From: Enchytraeus crypticus
Taxonomy: Eukaryota > Annelida > Clitellata > Enchytraeida > Enchytraeidae
Assembly (NCBI GenBank): GCA_905160935.1
Contig: CAJHZI010000478.1
Span: forward strand, 1,440,001-1,504,000
Length of the DNA: 64,000 nt
Direction of reading: 5' to 3'
Positions within the stretch are counted from its first letter, which is position 1. Each line of letters opens with the position of its first letter. A model generated the notes under the pieces. That model saw only the letters and a program-made list of their open reading frames with translations. It was not told the DNA's origin and searched no databases. The position numbers were made by a program, and so were the translations under genes. Of the stretch, positions 30,985-41,259 are shown in pieces.

Positions 30985-31800
30985 AACCATAGTAAGACGC
31001 CACTGACATTTCCATTTAGGTGGGGAATATGTCATTACATTTTCATTGCATTTTTATTATCCATACTGTTGCAATAAGGAATATACCAATACACATGTGA
31101 AAGCAATATCTAAGGAAATTTACAATTTATTTAGACATATTATTTAAATAAATTTATAATTTATTTAGACATATATTAATCCATATATATTATGCTCAAA
31201 TCTTTAGATATATTGCGGTAAACAATAGCGGGCATACGCGCATAAAATAGTACTCAGAGGGGGAAGCGTATTTGTTATTTTTTAATCACCGGACCGGCAC
31301 CGTTTAAGATATTTTTCTTTCTCTTCAGCACATGTTTTTTTCAGATCGTTTGGGGTGAATCTGTTTGTGGTGATATGTGATGGGGACAACCCTGACATCA
31401 TCCTTGAATGAGGAACGGACGTTACACCTTTAGTATTAGTATTATTTTTAAAGCAAATCAGATTAAATAATTAAACAGAATTAAAATAAAGTTAGGTACA
31501 TGTAGCTCTTGCTTAAATGTATCAAAGTCCAATTTAGATATATAGAGTCAACAAATATAAATTTCAAAATACAATACATATAAATTTAAAAGACAATGTA
31601 AAATATCCTTAATACGAACAATAAATGCATAAATTAATTAGGTCTATAAATGTATAAAAATAAATTTATAATTAAGCATATATTCATTAGAAATATTCAA
31701 TTATCATAGCAAAACGAAACATAGCTTGTCTACGGTGTTAGAACTTTAGAAATTACTCGAATAAATTTAAAAAATCCAGATTGGCTAAACTTCTAGTAAC
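30985..31800. repeat. tandem segmental duplication, copy 2
   Basis: See copy 1 (29950-30910). It holds its own, differently placed L2-like 3' end at 31283-31445. Confidence 0.75.
31283..31445 (+). mobile_element. L2-like LINE, 3' end (short)
   Basis: TTTTTAATCACCGGACCGG, CAGATCGTTTGGGGTGAATC, GGGGACAACCCTGACATCAT, GAATGAGGAACGGACGTTAC and a TTAGTATTA tail. Confidence 0.75.
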
Positions 31801-32290
31801 ATTGATACTAAAATATCGTATGTTATGCGCAACAAAATCACGAAGGTATCCATAATCAGCTATTCAGCGGGAATTACAAATCTGCATAAATTATTTAAAG
31901 ACGTGAAACATGGTTGCTATTTGAACAGATATTACATCAACAGCGTAAAGCAGCATAGAAACATTAGGCCGATCTACAGCAGCAACAATTTCTATTATCA
32001 TTTATTTGACATATCACTGAAAAGGTAATTAATTACAAATTCACATTTATACAATAAGCTACTGGCCTATTAAGTTTGACTTAAGGTTGAGGTAAAGAAA
32101 CACGGTGTTCGGAAAATATGGCTTCGTGCTATAATACTTATTCAGTATTACTTGATTAATTAAATAGTGTAACCCTTTAACTTTAAATTGAGTGCGAATA
32201 ACCAAGCGAAGACGAAGATTAGATTAATCATTGAGAGATATATTTTAATCATATAAAAATGGCATATAAGCAAAGACAGGAGTAACTTAC

Positions 32291-32409
32291 AAAAATATTG
32301 GCTTGATAAGTGATTGCCGAGGCCAGTGCTGGTGCTGATGTAGTAATTCATGCAGCTGCAGGAGAGTAAACCTACGAAAAAGATTAACTGATGGTAGTAT
32401 TCTATTAAC
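32291..32409 (-). CDS. gene A, exon 1 known here (119 bp)
   Basis: The acceptor GTATTTTCCTCAG (exon start 32409) and donor TTTTT/GTAAGT define an open frame VNRILPSVNLFRRFTLLQLHELLHQ... ending in a phase-2 remainder that fits the first base of the 27.2-kb exon. There is no ATG, so at least one more 5' exon must exist upstream. The peptide is helical-looking and His/Gln/Leu-rich. No family recognised. Assignment to gene A rests on splice signals and phase only. Confidence 0.5.
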
Positions 32410-33290
32410 CTGAGGAAAATACAATAAACATTAAGAGAGATCTTATAACACAGGGACACACACTCTTACTTTTTCTAATGATTTCAGTATTTCATATAAA
32501 ACCGTTCTGTTTAAATTCAATTATTTCAATTAAGTTAAATTGTACATTTTGCTGTACAGTCACCTAAGAATACTCCCTTTTGTTGGACTATAATTTATTG
32601 GCTCAACATAATAGAATGTATGAAGTATTTTGATCCAATTAGGCTGACTGTATCTCTGTGTAATTGGTGGTGGGTTATTTTTTATACTAATTTTATGTTT
32701 ATGCTGTTTCATTTGTTTACTGTTGTTCCTGTCAAATGTTGACGAATAAAGAAGTGGAAAGAAGTGTGAAATATATCTGCAATATACTTAAAGATATAAA
32801 TCAATTACACGTACACAAAATCCATGTAAATAATTTGCAAAGCGGTAACTAAAGGCATGCGATAGTAAGCAAATATAAAATAATATTTAAGAAATATGTA
32901 TTAATAATACGACAAATTAAATACATACATATACGTACAGTGTAGTTACAATTTCCATAATTTTGACCTTTTTAATCTCACTAATAAGTGCGAAATATAT
33001 CTGCAATATACTTAAAGATATACTTAGGTTTATTGTGCATAAATATAGGCCTACAAAACTTAAACTATAGCAAGTGTAACCTCAGTGTATGTATAAAATC
33101 AGTTATTAACTTGCTCGTGTTTAAATGTGAATGTCTTATAAATACCATTTAAGATATTCACTTTAATAACAAGAGCAAGTTAGTAATTAAGTTTATACAT
33201 ACATTTTATTTATATTGGCCTTAATTGTATCTATTTTTAATCACGCTGTAGTTAAAATACATCTACTAGAGATGTACCCGTACATATATT
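32410..33290. other. intergenic or intronic, no gene seen
   Basis: AT-rich. The only notable item is the imperfect long hairpin at 33087-33202. Confidence 0.5.
33087..33202. repeat. imperfect about 55-bp inverted repeat
   Basis: The sequence from GTATGTATAAAA (33087) pairs with that ending TTTATACATAC (33202), with mismatches and small bulges. The shared core is TAACTTGCTC. It could be a MITE or a hairpin-forming transcript. No terminal duplication was identified. Confidence 0.6.
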
Positions 33291-33299
33291 CCCCGTGTG

Positions 33300-33384
33300 G
33301 TACTTGGGTGTGGTTGGGACCACTGCAGAATAGGGCAACGGCAAAACAAACTTCAGCGTGTACTCAGAAGACGACTATAACATC

Positions 33385-33452
<68 letters not shown>

Positions 33453-33745
33453 TATATATAATATATGTTATAGTATGCGGATGGCAGAGGCACTCACTTA
33501 AACAAGAATTATTTTCCCTCAAGATTAAATGGCAGTTAATCCATATGAGAACCAAAGCAATGCCAGACTGAGCATTCGGTTCGTGATCGCTTATATATGA
33601 TCCAGAAATTGTCTTAAATGTTTCTTAAGCACATCGAAGAGGTTTATAGGAGATTGGCCGTGATATGGCATGGGACAGAGTGAAATGAAGATGGTCATTT
33701 GGCTAAACTGGATTTCAAGGGAGGATGATTATGATGATGATCATA
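33300..33745 (+). mobile_element. GAT-tailed LINE 3' region
   Basis: Shares AGAAGACGACTA..GCA, CCAGAAATTG and AAGAGGTTTATAGGAGATTGG with 50.58-50.81 kb and ends in GATTTCAAGGGAGGATGATTA. A (TA)n tract (33387-33445) lies inside it. Confidence 0.55.
33387..33445. repeat. (TA)n microsatellite
   Basis: Uninterrupted alternating TA of about 55 bases. Confidence 0.9.
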
Positions 33746-33754
33746 ATCATCCTC
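33721..33754. repeat. 14-bp perfect hairpin at a LINE tail
   Basis: 33721-33734 pairs exactly with 33741-33754 around TGATGA. It sits exactly on the GAT-type tail of the element. Confidence 0.85.
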
Positions 33755-33929
33755 TATGTGCAGCTTTTTGTAAGCATTGCTACACTTTAGCAACATGTGC
33801 GTAAACTTAACCAATCGGCCTCAATATAAGCAAAATAGGGGAACTTAAAGTCAATCTAAAGGTATTTTAAATCCAATGCATCTTGATATCAGATAAACGC
33901 TTTGCAGACTTATCGAATAAAGTGTACAA

Positions 33930-34110
33930 TAGGCTATTAGCTAGTATACATTTAGGCCATCAGATAGTACAAGTAAGCAATCAGCTGATGCAATTCGGCA
34001 ATCGACTAGTACAAATTGTCTATCTAGGAGTACAACTAGGCCATCAAACATGGAAAGCTAGACAATTAGCTAGTATAACTAGCTTCTCAACTTGGCCAAC
34101 TAAGCTATCA
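33930..34110. repeat. degenerate tandem array (CATCAG.TAGTACAA-type unit)
   Basis: About seven diverged units containing GCCATCAG, TAGTACAA or TAGTATA. One more unit lies at 34538-34560 beyond a LINE insertion, so the array was split. Confidence 0.6.
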
Positions 34111-34117
34111 GATTAAC

Positions 34118-34537
34118 CGAATAACCGCTGCCTGCTGTTTCTCGGTCTTTTAAATTAATTAAGCTATCTAATTGTAATTTACAGCATGCTGCACTGAAGA
34201 TCTGGAATTCTCTTCTATCCAATCTGTGGGAAATATTAGTTTCAATTACATCGGCCTTTACTTTCTTATGAACTGCTCCATAGGAAGTTGATGGCCTACC
34301 CCTTCCATCTCTCTGTTCCATCCAGTGTCTATGAGTTGCATCCGGCGAGTAATCTGTCTTTTCTTTGATTCCATTTATCTTTGGACTGATTTTTTAGATA
34401 TTGCAATTTTTACCATTTTAGACATTCTGTTTGCTCGCTGGCTTAGATTTGTCTTATTGGTGTTCGATGTTGTCATTGATGAAAATAAAACTGTAATTGT
34501 AGTTGGTGTTGTTGTTTTTGTTGTTGTTGTTGTATGA
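34118..34537 (+). mobile_element. CR1/L2-like LINE, 3' end
   Basis: Homologous to 61.64-62.05 kb: CAGCATGCTGCACTGAAGA, CATCGGCCTTTACTTTC, ATGAACTGCTCCATAGGAA, TCCATCCAGTGTCTATGAG, a 3' UTR and a (GTT)n tail. Part of the ORF region is deleted. It lies just downstream of the gene B stop. Confidence 0.8.
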
Positions 34538-34572
34538 CTAGGCTATCAGCTAGTACAATCAACGCGAGCCAG

Positions 34573-35222
34573 TTAAATGTCGATTGCATTTATATTCAAT
34601 AATTCACCGACAAATACAGCCAGATGCTCCAGCACTCTTCGAAGTTCCACACCAACGGAAGATTTGCCTATCGGTACACCATCATCATTATATACCGGAT
34701 ACAATCCAATTAGAAAAACCAACGGTTTTACAATATTTCCATTTTGCGGAGTTGGTTCCGATGTACAAAGCAGTCCGCTTTGATATTCTTCGTGAATGGG
34801 ATTGGGTTCCACGAGATCAGCGTTCTCATTATAGCGCAGGATTTGAGCGCAGTCAAACATCGGCTCTCCTTCACCTTCAAGAATATTAAGAGACACGGTC
34901 GAGACAAACCCCTTAACGTTATCGTTATTAATTGCGCGCAGGATTACTCCACCTTCTTCCAGCGCTTCCACTCTAAGAGCGGCTAGACGATACGAAGTGT
35001 CTTCGATATCAAATTGTTGTCTAAGGTGTAAATCTGCCCTTGCTTTTTCGTTAAGTTCAATCAAAGCCGCGTCGATGTAAGCACCGTTTACGTTTTGAAC
35101 TATTCTTTCTCGAACTGTGCCAATCTCTACACAAGAGCCATCTTCCAGTTTAATACAAATTGTTTCACCGACGTTGACGCTGTGTCCAACTGTTAAAGCA
35201 AAATCCTTCGTAGTTGCTGCGC
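34573..35222 (-). CDS. gene B, exon 6: trypsin-fold-like serine protease domain
   Basis: The acceptor CATTATGTTTTAG (exon start 35222) is followed by 215 codons and TAA. With the preceding residues VGCITALLI, the exon opens like a trypsin-fold N-lobe. Candidate catalytic triad, counting within the exon: His14 (ALTVGHSV), Asp51 (YIDAALIEL) and Ser149 (EEYQSGLLC), followed by a strand-like VFLIGLYPVYNDDG. The spacing fits chymotrypsin/trypsin-like folds, where His57, Asp102 and Ser195 lie in comparable contexts, but the usual GDSGG is replaced by YQSGL, so activity is uncertain and it may be a pseudoprotease. The upstream exons give no certain signal peptide, suggesting an intracellular protein. 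The frame is uninterrupted and less AT-rich than its surroundings. Family assignment is by motif only. Confidence 0.75.
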
Positions 35223-35359
35223 CTAAAACATAATGACATGTAAAAGTAGGCCTAATGGAGCAATTTTTGGAAGTCTTAAAATTATCAAAAAATAAAGAAT
35301 TATGTCTCACTATCTAAATATATTTCGCCCTTTCTTATGGCTTATTCTATATTACTATC

Positions 35360-35370
35360 TGTCTCTCTCT

Positions 35371-35401
<31 letters not shown>

Positions 35402-35405
35402 GCTG
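35360..35405. repeat. (CT)n microsatellite
   Basis: CT dinucleotide run followed by AT-rich sequence, in gene B intron 5. Confidence 0.85.
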
Positions 35406-35507
35406 CTCTCTATGTATATATAATATCTATATATAAATATATAAATATATATATATGTAATATATATATATATAATTATATATGTATATATACATGCATA
35501 TGTATTT

Positions 35508-35601
35508 AAAAAATCCACGCATATGTGGAAATGAAGAGGAAAGCGGAAGATAAAGAATAGTGGAGGCGTTATATACCATGGACCTGCTAGTAGTCAGTGT
35601 A

Positions 35602-35604
<3 letters not shown>
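35508..35604 (+). mobile_element. RTE-like LINE, extreme 3' end
   Basis: CACGCATATGTGGAAATGAA, GAGGCGTTATATACCATGGA then CCTGCTAGTAGTCAGTGTAC: same end as the 36.1-kb copy. Followed by (TA)n. Confidence 0.75.

Positions 35605-35650
<46 letters not shown>
35604..35650. repeat. (TA)n microsatellite
   Basis: Alternating TA tract between two LINE fragments. Confidence 0.9.
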
Positions 35651-35651
<1 letters not shown>

Positions 35652-35664
35652 TTGTATTTCTCTT

Positions 35665-36145
35665 CAAACTTTCTTAACAAAAGGTCTGAAGAAGAATAGA
35701 AGATAAAGATAGTGAAAACTTTGGTTTGGACCACGCTATTGTGTGGCTGTGAAACATGGACCTTAAGGAAGGAAGATATTTGGAAACTGGACGCAGTGGA
35801 AATGTGGATTTGGAGAAGAATGGAGAGGATTAGTTGAATTCAGAAGGCAACAAATGTGGAAGTTCTAGGGAGAGTTGGCACAGATAGACAGTTGATAGAT
35901 GTACTAAGAAATAGGAAGAAGAGTTGGATAGGACACATTCTAAGGGGGGGGGGGGGAAGTCTATTAGAAGAGGTCACAGAAGGTAGAATGGAAGGAAAAA
36001 GAGGCAGGGTCAGGCCGAGATTATATATGTTAGATGATTTAAAGACCCACTCATATGTGGAAATGAAGAGGAAGGCGGAAGACAGAGAAGAGTGGAGGCG
36101 TTATATACCATTGACCTGCCAGTAGGTAGTGCACTGAGATATGTA
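35665..36145 (+). mobile_element. RTE-like LINE, 3' part
   Basis: Reads CGCETWTLRKEDIWKLDAVE, then RTDRQLIDVLRNRKKSWIGH and the MLDDLKTHSYVEMKRKAEDR end. This C-terminal region is shared with 0.4, 39.8 and 53.7 kb. A run of 10 or more G at about 35945-35956 is an internal oddity. Confidence 0.85.
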
Positions 36146-36149
36146 TATA

Positions 36150-36200
36150 TATATATGTGTGTGTATGTGTGTATGTGTGTGTTTGTGTGTGTGTATATAT
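36150..36200. repeat. (GT)n/(TA)n microsatellite
   Basis: GTGTGTATGTGTG-type run directly after the LINE 3' end. Confidence 0.85.
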
Positions 36201-36366
36201 ACATTACATATATATTAGATAGTGATAGAACGTTCAGTATACTATTCATTTACAATACAAAGTAGACCTCTTAAAGTTTAAAGTTAAACAACGATTAAAC
36301 CTTTCATTTAACAATTAGCTGCTAGGCCTATGTAGGCCTATCGTGTTCACAATGACTTATACCTAC

Positions 36367-36663
36367 CAATCAGGAGCGCAGTAATACAACCCACTTGTCT
36401 ATCAGCGTTAAGATGATCACGTTGTATCAAATCAGAACTCAGTCCAGCTGTAGGCTGAAAGCAGGGCATCTCGTTTAATTCAATGAGATCAATCTGTGTT
36501 TCGTTGCCCATCACTTTTTTTTACCACGCGCCTGATATTACGGAGATCCTCCTTAACATTGATCAACTCTTTCGCTGTGAGCTTCTTCTTCATATAATGC
36601 ACTTTTACAGAGCGCGACTTAACAATTACGGCTGGAATCTGCAAGCAGAATTCTCGTTGACTT
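36367..36663 (-). CDS. gene B, exon 5: conserved region, frameshifted at an A8 run
   Basis: The acceptor GCAACTTTTTCAG (exon start 36663) and donor ATTG/GTAGGT (end 36367) bound a 297-base exon. The first part reads KKKLTAKELINVKEDLRNIR and the second ETQIDLIELNEMPCFQPTAG then VGCITALLI. They are in different frames, separated at eight A (about 36530). A phase-correct exon would need 296 bases, so the extra base is either a homopolymer sequencing error or a real inactivating indel. The exon is the paralogue of gene A exon 3, with the same entry and exit phases. Exit phase 1 fits exon 6 exactly. Confidence 0.7.
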
Positions 36664-37429
36664 CTGAAAAAGTTGCACAGTAACAGAGGAAGTCTGTGTC
36701 TAAATCAACATGTTCTGAAAGCGACATTTCTAATGTACATGTACAATATATCGCTATTCATAGTCTAATGTCAATTTATAAATAGAGCAGTCCATCGATC
36801 AAAAATTTAGCAGTTAACTAACGGAATTGTCTATCATTTTATATCACGTAAAATGAATATTAATATCTACGAGTGCAGAACTAGAAATATTATATTTGCA
36901 TCGTCACTGGTATCAGCTAAACCTGCCATCACTAACGTCAATGACGTAGGAGCGGCTATAATAATTAAAAAATATATTTAATCATCGCATTAGTACACAG
37001 CCTGCTTTGTACCGCATTACATTACAGTGTATTATATCCTGCTGTATTTTACTTTACTGAGAGATGTTATAAGACAACATCTGTAAGTAAATAACAGTTG
37101 TATTGCGATCTCCAAGCTCTCGCCCCATCCCTTTTCTCAACTGAAGGTGTGACTCGGTGATGAATGTTTTTTCTCATCATAGTATTTGATTTGGCTGCAT
37201 GCAATTATGTTGTTACACTTAACCAACTGCACTTTTTATTATAATACATCCACCCCGTGGGTCATGGAGAGAATTCGTCTGCTTCGGTTACCAGGAACAA
37301 GACCTATAGCCTAATTGTCTCCTCTTCTTTATAGAAAGACTATCTTTCCTGCGAGTGAGTTCATTTTAGGCCTCTCTCAGTTTCCTATTTTGATATTTTG
37401 TAGAAGATAAACCCTACCCTTCGTTAAAT

Positions 37430-37641
37430 CTCTACCATATCTCCTCTGCAGAAAACAAGTCTATCCATGTTATAAATACCCATAACATTATGGTTATAAT
37501 TATCCATATTATTGTACTCGCCTCGCATCTCACACTTGTTTCAAAAGCACGTATCCTCTCTTCATCAATTTCTGGTAGTGTCCAACTTTCACATCCATAT
37601 TTATTGCCATTAATCACACAAGTGATTTCGCTAAAAGCCAA
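37430..37641 (-). mobile_element. RTE-like LINE fragment
   Basis: The minus strand reads YGCESWTLPEIDEERIRAFE, a conserved piece of the C-terminal region of these LINEs. It lies in gene B intron 4. Confidence 0.65.
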
Positions 37642-38364
37642 CCTGTCTGCTCGTCATAATACTCAATGACCACTGCTTGATTGAAGTGTGAATAATAAGA
37701 TACATTAAACGGAAATAGATATTTTGGTATTTGGGCGACATTTCTCTACGTTTGATGTAGCTGCCCCCATATAGACCTTTAATAAAATGTGTTTACTTTG
37801 AAAAATCACCTAACGTATTATTTCATTCGTTGGAGCGGCGCCACTGTGCATCATAAAATTAATTGTTTTGGGGCTGGCAACTGCAATGTAATAAATCCTT
37901 AAAATGTAATATATCCTCTCTAGATATTCTATCTAGACATATATTAACTGTAAATTAAGAAATAGGTTTATCATCATTTGACAATAAATTTAAATTGAAT
38001 TTTTTTGTAACTAATTAAAATACCATTCTGTTAATATATGAAGAAATACATACTAAATATATACGAATATATAGAATATTGCCAGCCGGCAATAGAAACA
38101 CACACCCCTCCCCACTGTCCCACTAGGCTTTGTTTATAATGTGAACAGAGTTACCGCTACATATTATAAAAGGTCTATAGGCCTGCTGGAATGAAGGCCT
38201 ATATGAGATAGTATAGGCTAATTCTAAGGCAAAGGCTAAGTGTAACATCAGTTTTCTGCTCGAATACCATGTCACTGACGGGATGAGTTTCTAGCTAATT
38301 GAGATTTATTGCACAAATAGTATATAGCATAAATATGGCTGCATATGGACAAATATTTACTTAC
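37642..38364. other. gene B intron 4, no other feature seen
   Basis: AT-rich, without recognised repeats apart from scattered AGGCCTAT words. Confidence 0.45.
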
Positions 38365-38443
38365 TTTAATTTCTGTAATCCTTCTATAACTTTCGACTGT
38401 TTTGTCTTTTCGTAATTCTTTGCACATTTCCGATTCACATAAC
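38365..38443 (-). CDS. gene B, exon 4 (79 bp)
   Basis: The acceptor TATGTAATTCAG and donor TTAAA/GTAAGT define 2+75+2 bases reading YVNRKCAKNYEKTKQSKV then IEGLQKL. Its end aligns with gene A exon 2 and exits in the same phase (2). Entry phase 1 fits exon 3. Lys-rich and probably helical. Confidence 0.65.
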
Positions 38444-38799
38444 CTGAATTACATATTACATATTATATAGGCCTATTACATTATCTGAATTACATAAGTA
38501 TTACGTTTATATAAATTTTATTGTCAAAAAAGTAAAGACAACTAAATTCCGTTCTTCTGTTAAGAATTTTAACTAGTATATATAGAACGCACAGAAAGCG
38601 AAGTAATAGGCGTATATAAGCTAGGGGAACAAACAAGATGTGCATCAGCTGAAATAGGCTATAAAAATAGTAGCTATAGAAGTATGCCTGAAGGGGTTTC
38701 CGCCATTCTTTTTCCATAATATAGAGATTCAGTTACTATTCCTATAACTATAACTTAAATAACTTTATTTATTATTAATTCGTGGTTCTCATACTATCT

Positions 38800-38866
38800 T
38801 GTCTATCTCTCCCCCGCTCTCTCTTTCTCTCTCTCGCTCTCTCTCTATCTCTCTCTGTCTCTCTCG
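38800..38866. repeat. (CT)n microsatellite
   Basis: CTCTCTCT runs with minor interruptions. The LSLSLS frame is an artefact. Confidence 0.85.
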
Positions 38867-38869
38867 CGG

Positions 38870-38871
<2 letters not shown>

Positions 38872-38913
<42 letters not shown>

Positions 38914-38962
38914 TGTTTATTATATATTATATAATACTGTTCTACTATATATGCTGTTTAAC

Positions 38963-39022
<60 letters not shown>

Positions 39023-39030
39023 ATATATAT
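38872..39030. repeat. (TA)n microsatellites
   Basis: Three alternating TA tracts separated by TATACTGTT-type sequence, ending where LINE sequence starts. Confidence 0.9.
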
Positions 39031-40178
39031 GTTTTAGGAAAGGATGCGGAACAAGAGAAGCAATAGGTATAATGCGGGTTCTTTGCGATGGAAGCTTAGA
39101 ATGTGGAAATGAGGTTTTTGTATGTTTTGTAGACTTTGAGAAGACTTTTGACGGGATTGATTGGATAACGATGATGACTATCTTGAAAAGAACAAGAATT
39201 AACTTGAGAGATAGAAGACCAATTGTAAATCTACATGTACATGAATCAAAGAGCAGTAATCGAAATCCAGCAAGACCACTTAGAAGAAGGTGAAATAAGA
39301 CGTGGAGTAAGACAAAGTTGTGGCATTTCGCCGCTGCTGTTTAACATTTACGCTGAGGCAGGAAGCCAAGGAATACATGAAAGAAGGACTAAAAGTAGGA
39401 GGAAATTTTTTTAAATATGTAGGATTTGCAAATGAGCAAGAAATGGTATCGGGCAGCGAGACTGGACACCAGACGATAATGAATATAACGCACGATACGG
39501 CATTTAGATACAGCATGAATATTAATATCAAAAAGACCAAGGTTATGAGAGTGTTCAATAATGCAGGTGAAGTTAATATCACAATAAATGGCACGAAATT
39601 GGAACCGGTAAGGAGTTTCAAATATTTGGGTCATACTATAACCGATGACCGGAAATCTGAGACTGAAATATGCAGTAAGATTGCACAAGCAAAAGCGGCC
39701 TTTGGTTATTGGAAATAAATTTTACCAAAAAGTCTAATGAAAAATACAAAGATAAAAATAATAAAAACTTTGGTTTAGACCACGCTATTGTATGGATATG
39801 AAACATGGACCATAAGAAAGAAGGACATTAGGAAACTGGCGTCATTGAAAGAGCGACTTTGGAGAAGAACGAAGAGGATTAGATGGACTGTAAAAGTTAC
39901 ATATGAGGAAGTTCTGGAGAGAGTTTGTACAGATAGACAGTTGATAAATGTAGTAAGAAATAGGAAGAACAGTTGGATATGACACATTCTAAGGTAGGAA
40001 GGCATATTAATAGAGGTCATAGAAGGTAGAATGGAAGGAAAAAGAGGCAGGGGCAAGCCGAGATTAGGTATGCTAGATGATTTAAAGACCCAGTCATACG
40101 TGGAAATGAAGAGGAAAGTGTAAGACAGAGAAGACTGGAGGCGTTATATACCATGGACCTGCCAATAGGCGGTGCACT
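39030..40178 (+). mobile_element. RTE-like LINE, 5'-truncated and frame-broken
   Basis: Starts inside the reverse transcriptase: FRKGCGTREAIGIMRVLC, VFVCFVDFEKTFDGIDW (region A with the first catalytic Asp). A shifted frame then gives RQSCGISPLLFNIYAEA, LEPVRSFKYLGHTITDD and the ETWTIRK...RKNSWI end. Several stops and frameshifts make it inactive. The 3' end is the standard PWTCQ-type end followed by (TA)n. It lies in gene B intron 3. Confidence 0.85.
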
Positions 40179-40319
40179 AAGATATATATATATATATAAA
40201 TTCTTTGCCTTCCAATGGCCTTCATCAGTTCTTGCACGGTCGCGTCTGATGATATGCACCATTTAAGGTCTCTTGTTAAGTGTCGCAGACACAATACGAA
40301 CACATATAGCCCATAAATC

Positions 40320-40505
40320 TCTATCAATCAATCAATCAATAAGAATTTAACGTCCGGTTCCTCTCAATAGGGCAATGTCAGGGACGTCTCTTGCAGACAC
40401 TACACAAACAGGCGCCAAAGCACCACACTATGACGAATGAGTGCGCAGAGACCACAAGAGAAAGCGAGATCAAAACAGTGCAAGTCCAAGATCTAAATTA
40501 CGAAA
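40320..40505 (-). mobile_element. LINE 3' tail with (ATTG)n, minus strand
   Basis: On the minus strand: GACGTCCCTGACATTGCCCT, GAGGAACCGGACGTTAAAT and then ATTG repeats (+ strand 40323-40343). The whole about 180 bp, including TGCAGAC.CT and GTGCAAGTCCAAGATC, matches 54.39-54.62 kb (+). Confidence 0.7.
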
Positions 40506-40674
40506 CGATGTTTAATGTATCATACTGGATTATCAGTCAGTTTGAAAGCAACATAATGATACACTAAGAGAAATGCATTCTCGCGTAGATTATCCTTTAT
40601 CTTCTCATTTTTACTAACAATGATATTCGCAATAATAAACAAATGCTTGAAAACAACAAAAAAGCAAAAGTTAC

Positions 40675-40772
40675 CCATTTCGTCGACCCCACACACTGGT
40701 CTGGACTTCTTGGCATCAGAACAGTGTGAATCATCAGGAAAAATATCAGCTCTCAGTTTAACTACACATTTA
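40675..40772 (-). CDS. gene B, exon 3 (98 bp; alternative start at 40825)
   Basis: The donor GAAATGG/GTAACT ends the exon at 40675. Two 5' readings are possible. With acceptor TTATTATATTCAG the exon begins at 40772 and fits exon 2 (phase 2 in, phase 1 out), giving CKCVVKLRADIFPDDSHC then SRPVCGVDEM. Alternatively an ATG at 40823-40825 opens MINFTHVFYILVCIIIFSKC, a plausible signal peptide, which would make a secreted form. The Cys spacing is faintly Kazal-like, but I do not claim that domain. Exit phase 1 fits exon 4. Confidence 0.55.
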
Positions 40773-40861
40773 CTGAATATAATAATACAAACCAGTATAT
40801 AGAATACATGTGTAAAGTTGATCATTTTACAGACGGGCCCTACTTTTATGTATTGGACTAT

Positions 40862-41120
40862 TGATTATATACATGTATATATATATATGTATATATATAT
40901 ATACAGTGTATATATATACATATATATATATATATACATATTTATAGGCCAAAATGTAGAAAATGCAAATCAAGAGAAGATCATGATATAGAGGGGCCTA
41001 TATATATATATATATATATATATATCAAAAAGCTTTAACGTTCGTTTTCTCATACTAGGATGCTGTCAGGGACGTAATAATAACAAAGACGTTAAATATC
41101 TAATAATATTATACGTAGAC

Positions 41121-41181
<61 letters not shown>

Positions 41182-41211
41182 ACTATATATAGGCCTATAT
41201 ATATTTATAGG

Positions 41212-41252
<41 letters not shown>
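40862..41252. repeat. cluster of (TA)n microsatellites with AGGCCTA words
   Basis: Four alternating TA tracts (about 40875-40935, 41000-41025, 41124-41180 and 41216-41252). Between them a minus-strand L2 tail lies at about 41030-41074 (CGTCCCTGACAGCATCCTAG then ACGTTAAAGC). Confidence 0.85.
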
Positions 41253-41253
<1 letters not shown>

Positions 41254-41259
41254 CTAAGT

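Noticed and set aside
30287..31445. CRISPR-like or regulatory interspersed repeats
   Set aside because: The repeated blocks are L2-like LINE ends in a tandem duplication. No regular spacer structure exists anywhere in the window.
31825..32028. 67-codon + strand frame (MRNKITKVSIISYSAG...)
   Set aside because: Lies at the end of the tandem duplication. No splice or homology support.
38490..38717. 75-codon minus-strand frame with hydrophobic stretches
   Set aside because: Located in gene B intron 3 with no acceptor or donor. Hydrophobicity reflects AT richness.
40675..40825. Kazal-type inhibitor domain in gene B exons 3-4
   Set aside because: SRPVCGVDEMGYVNRKC recalls Kazal spacing, but only one partial motif and too few Cys are present. 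Paralogue gene A lacks it.
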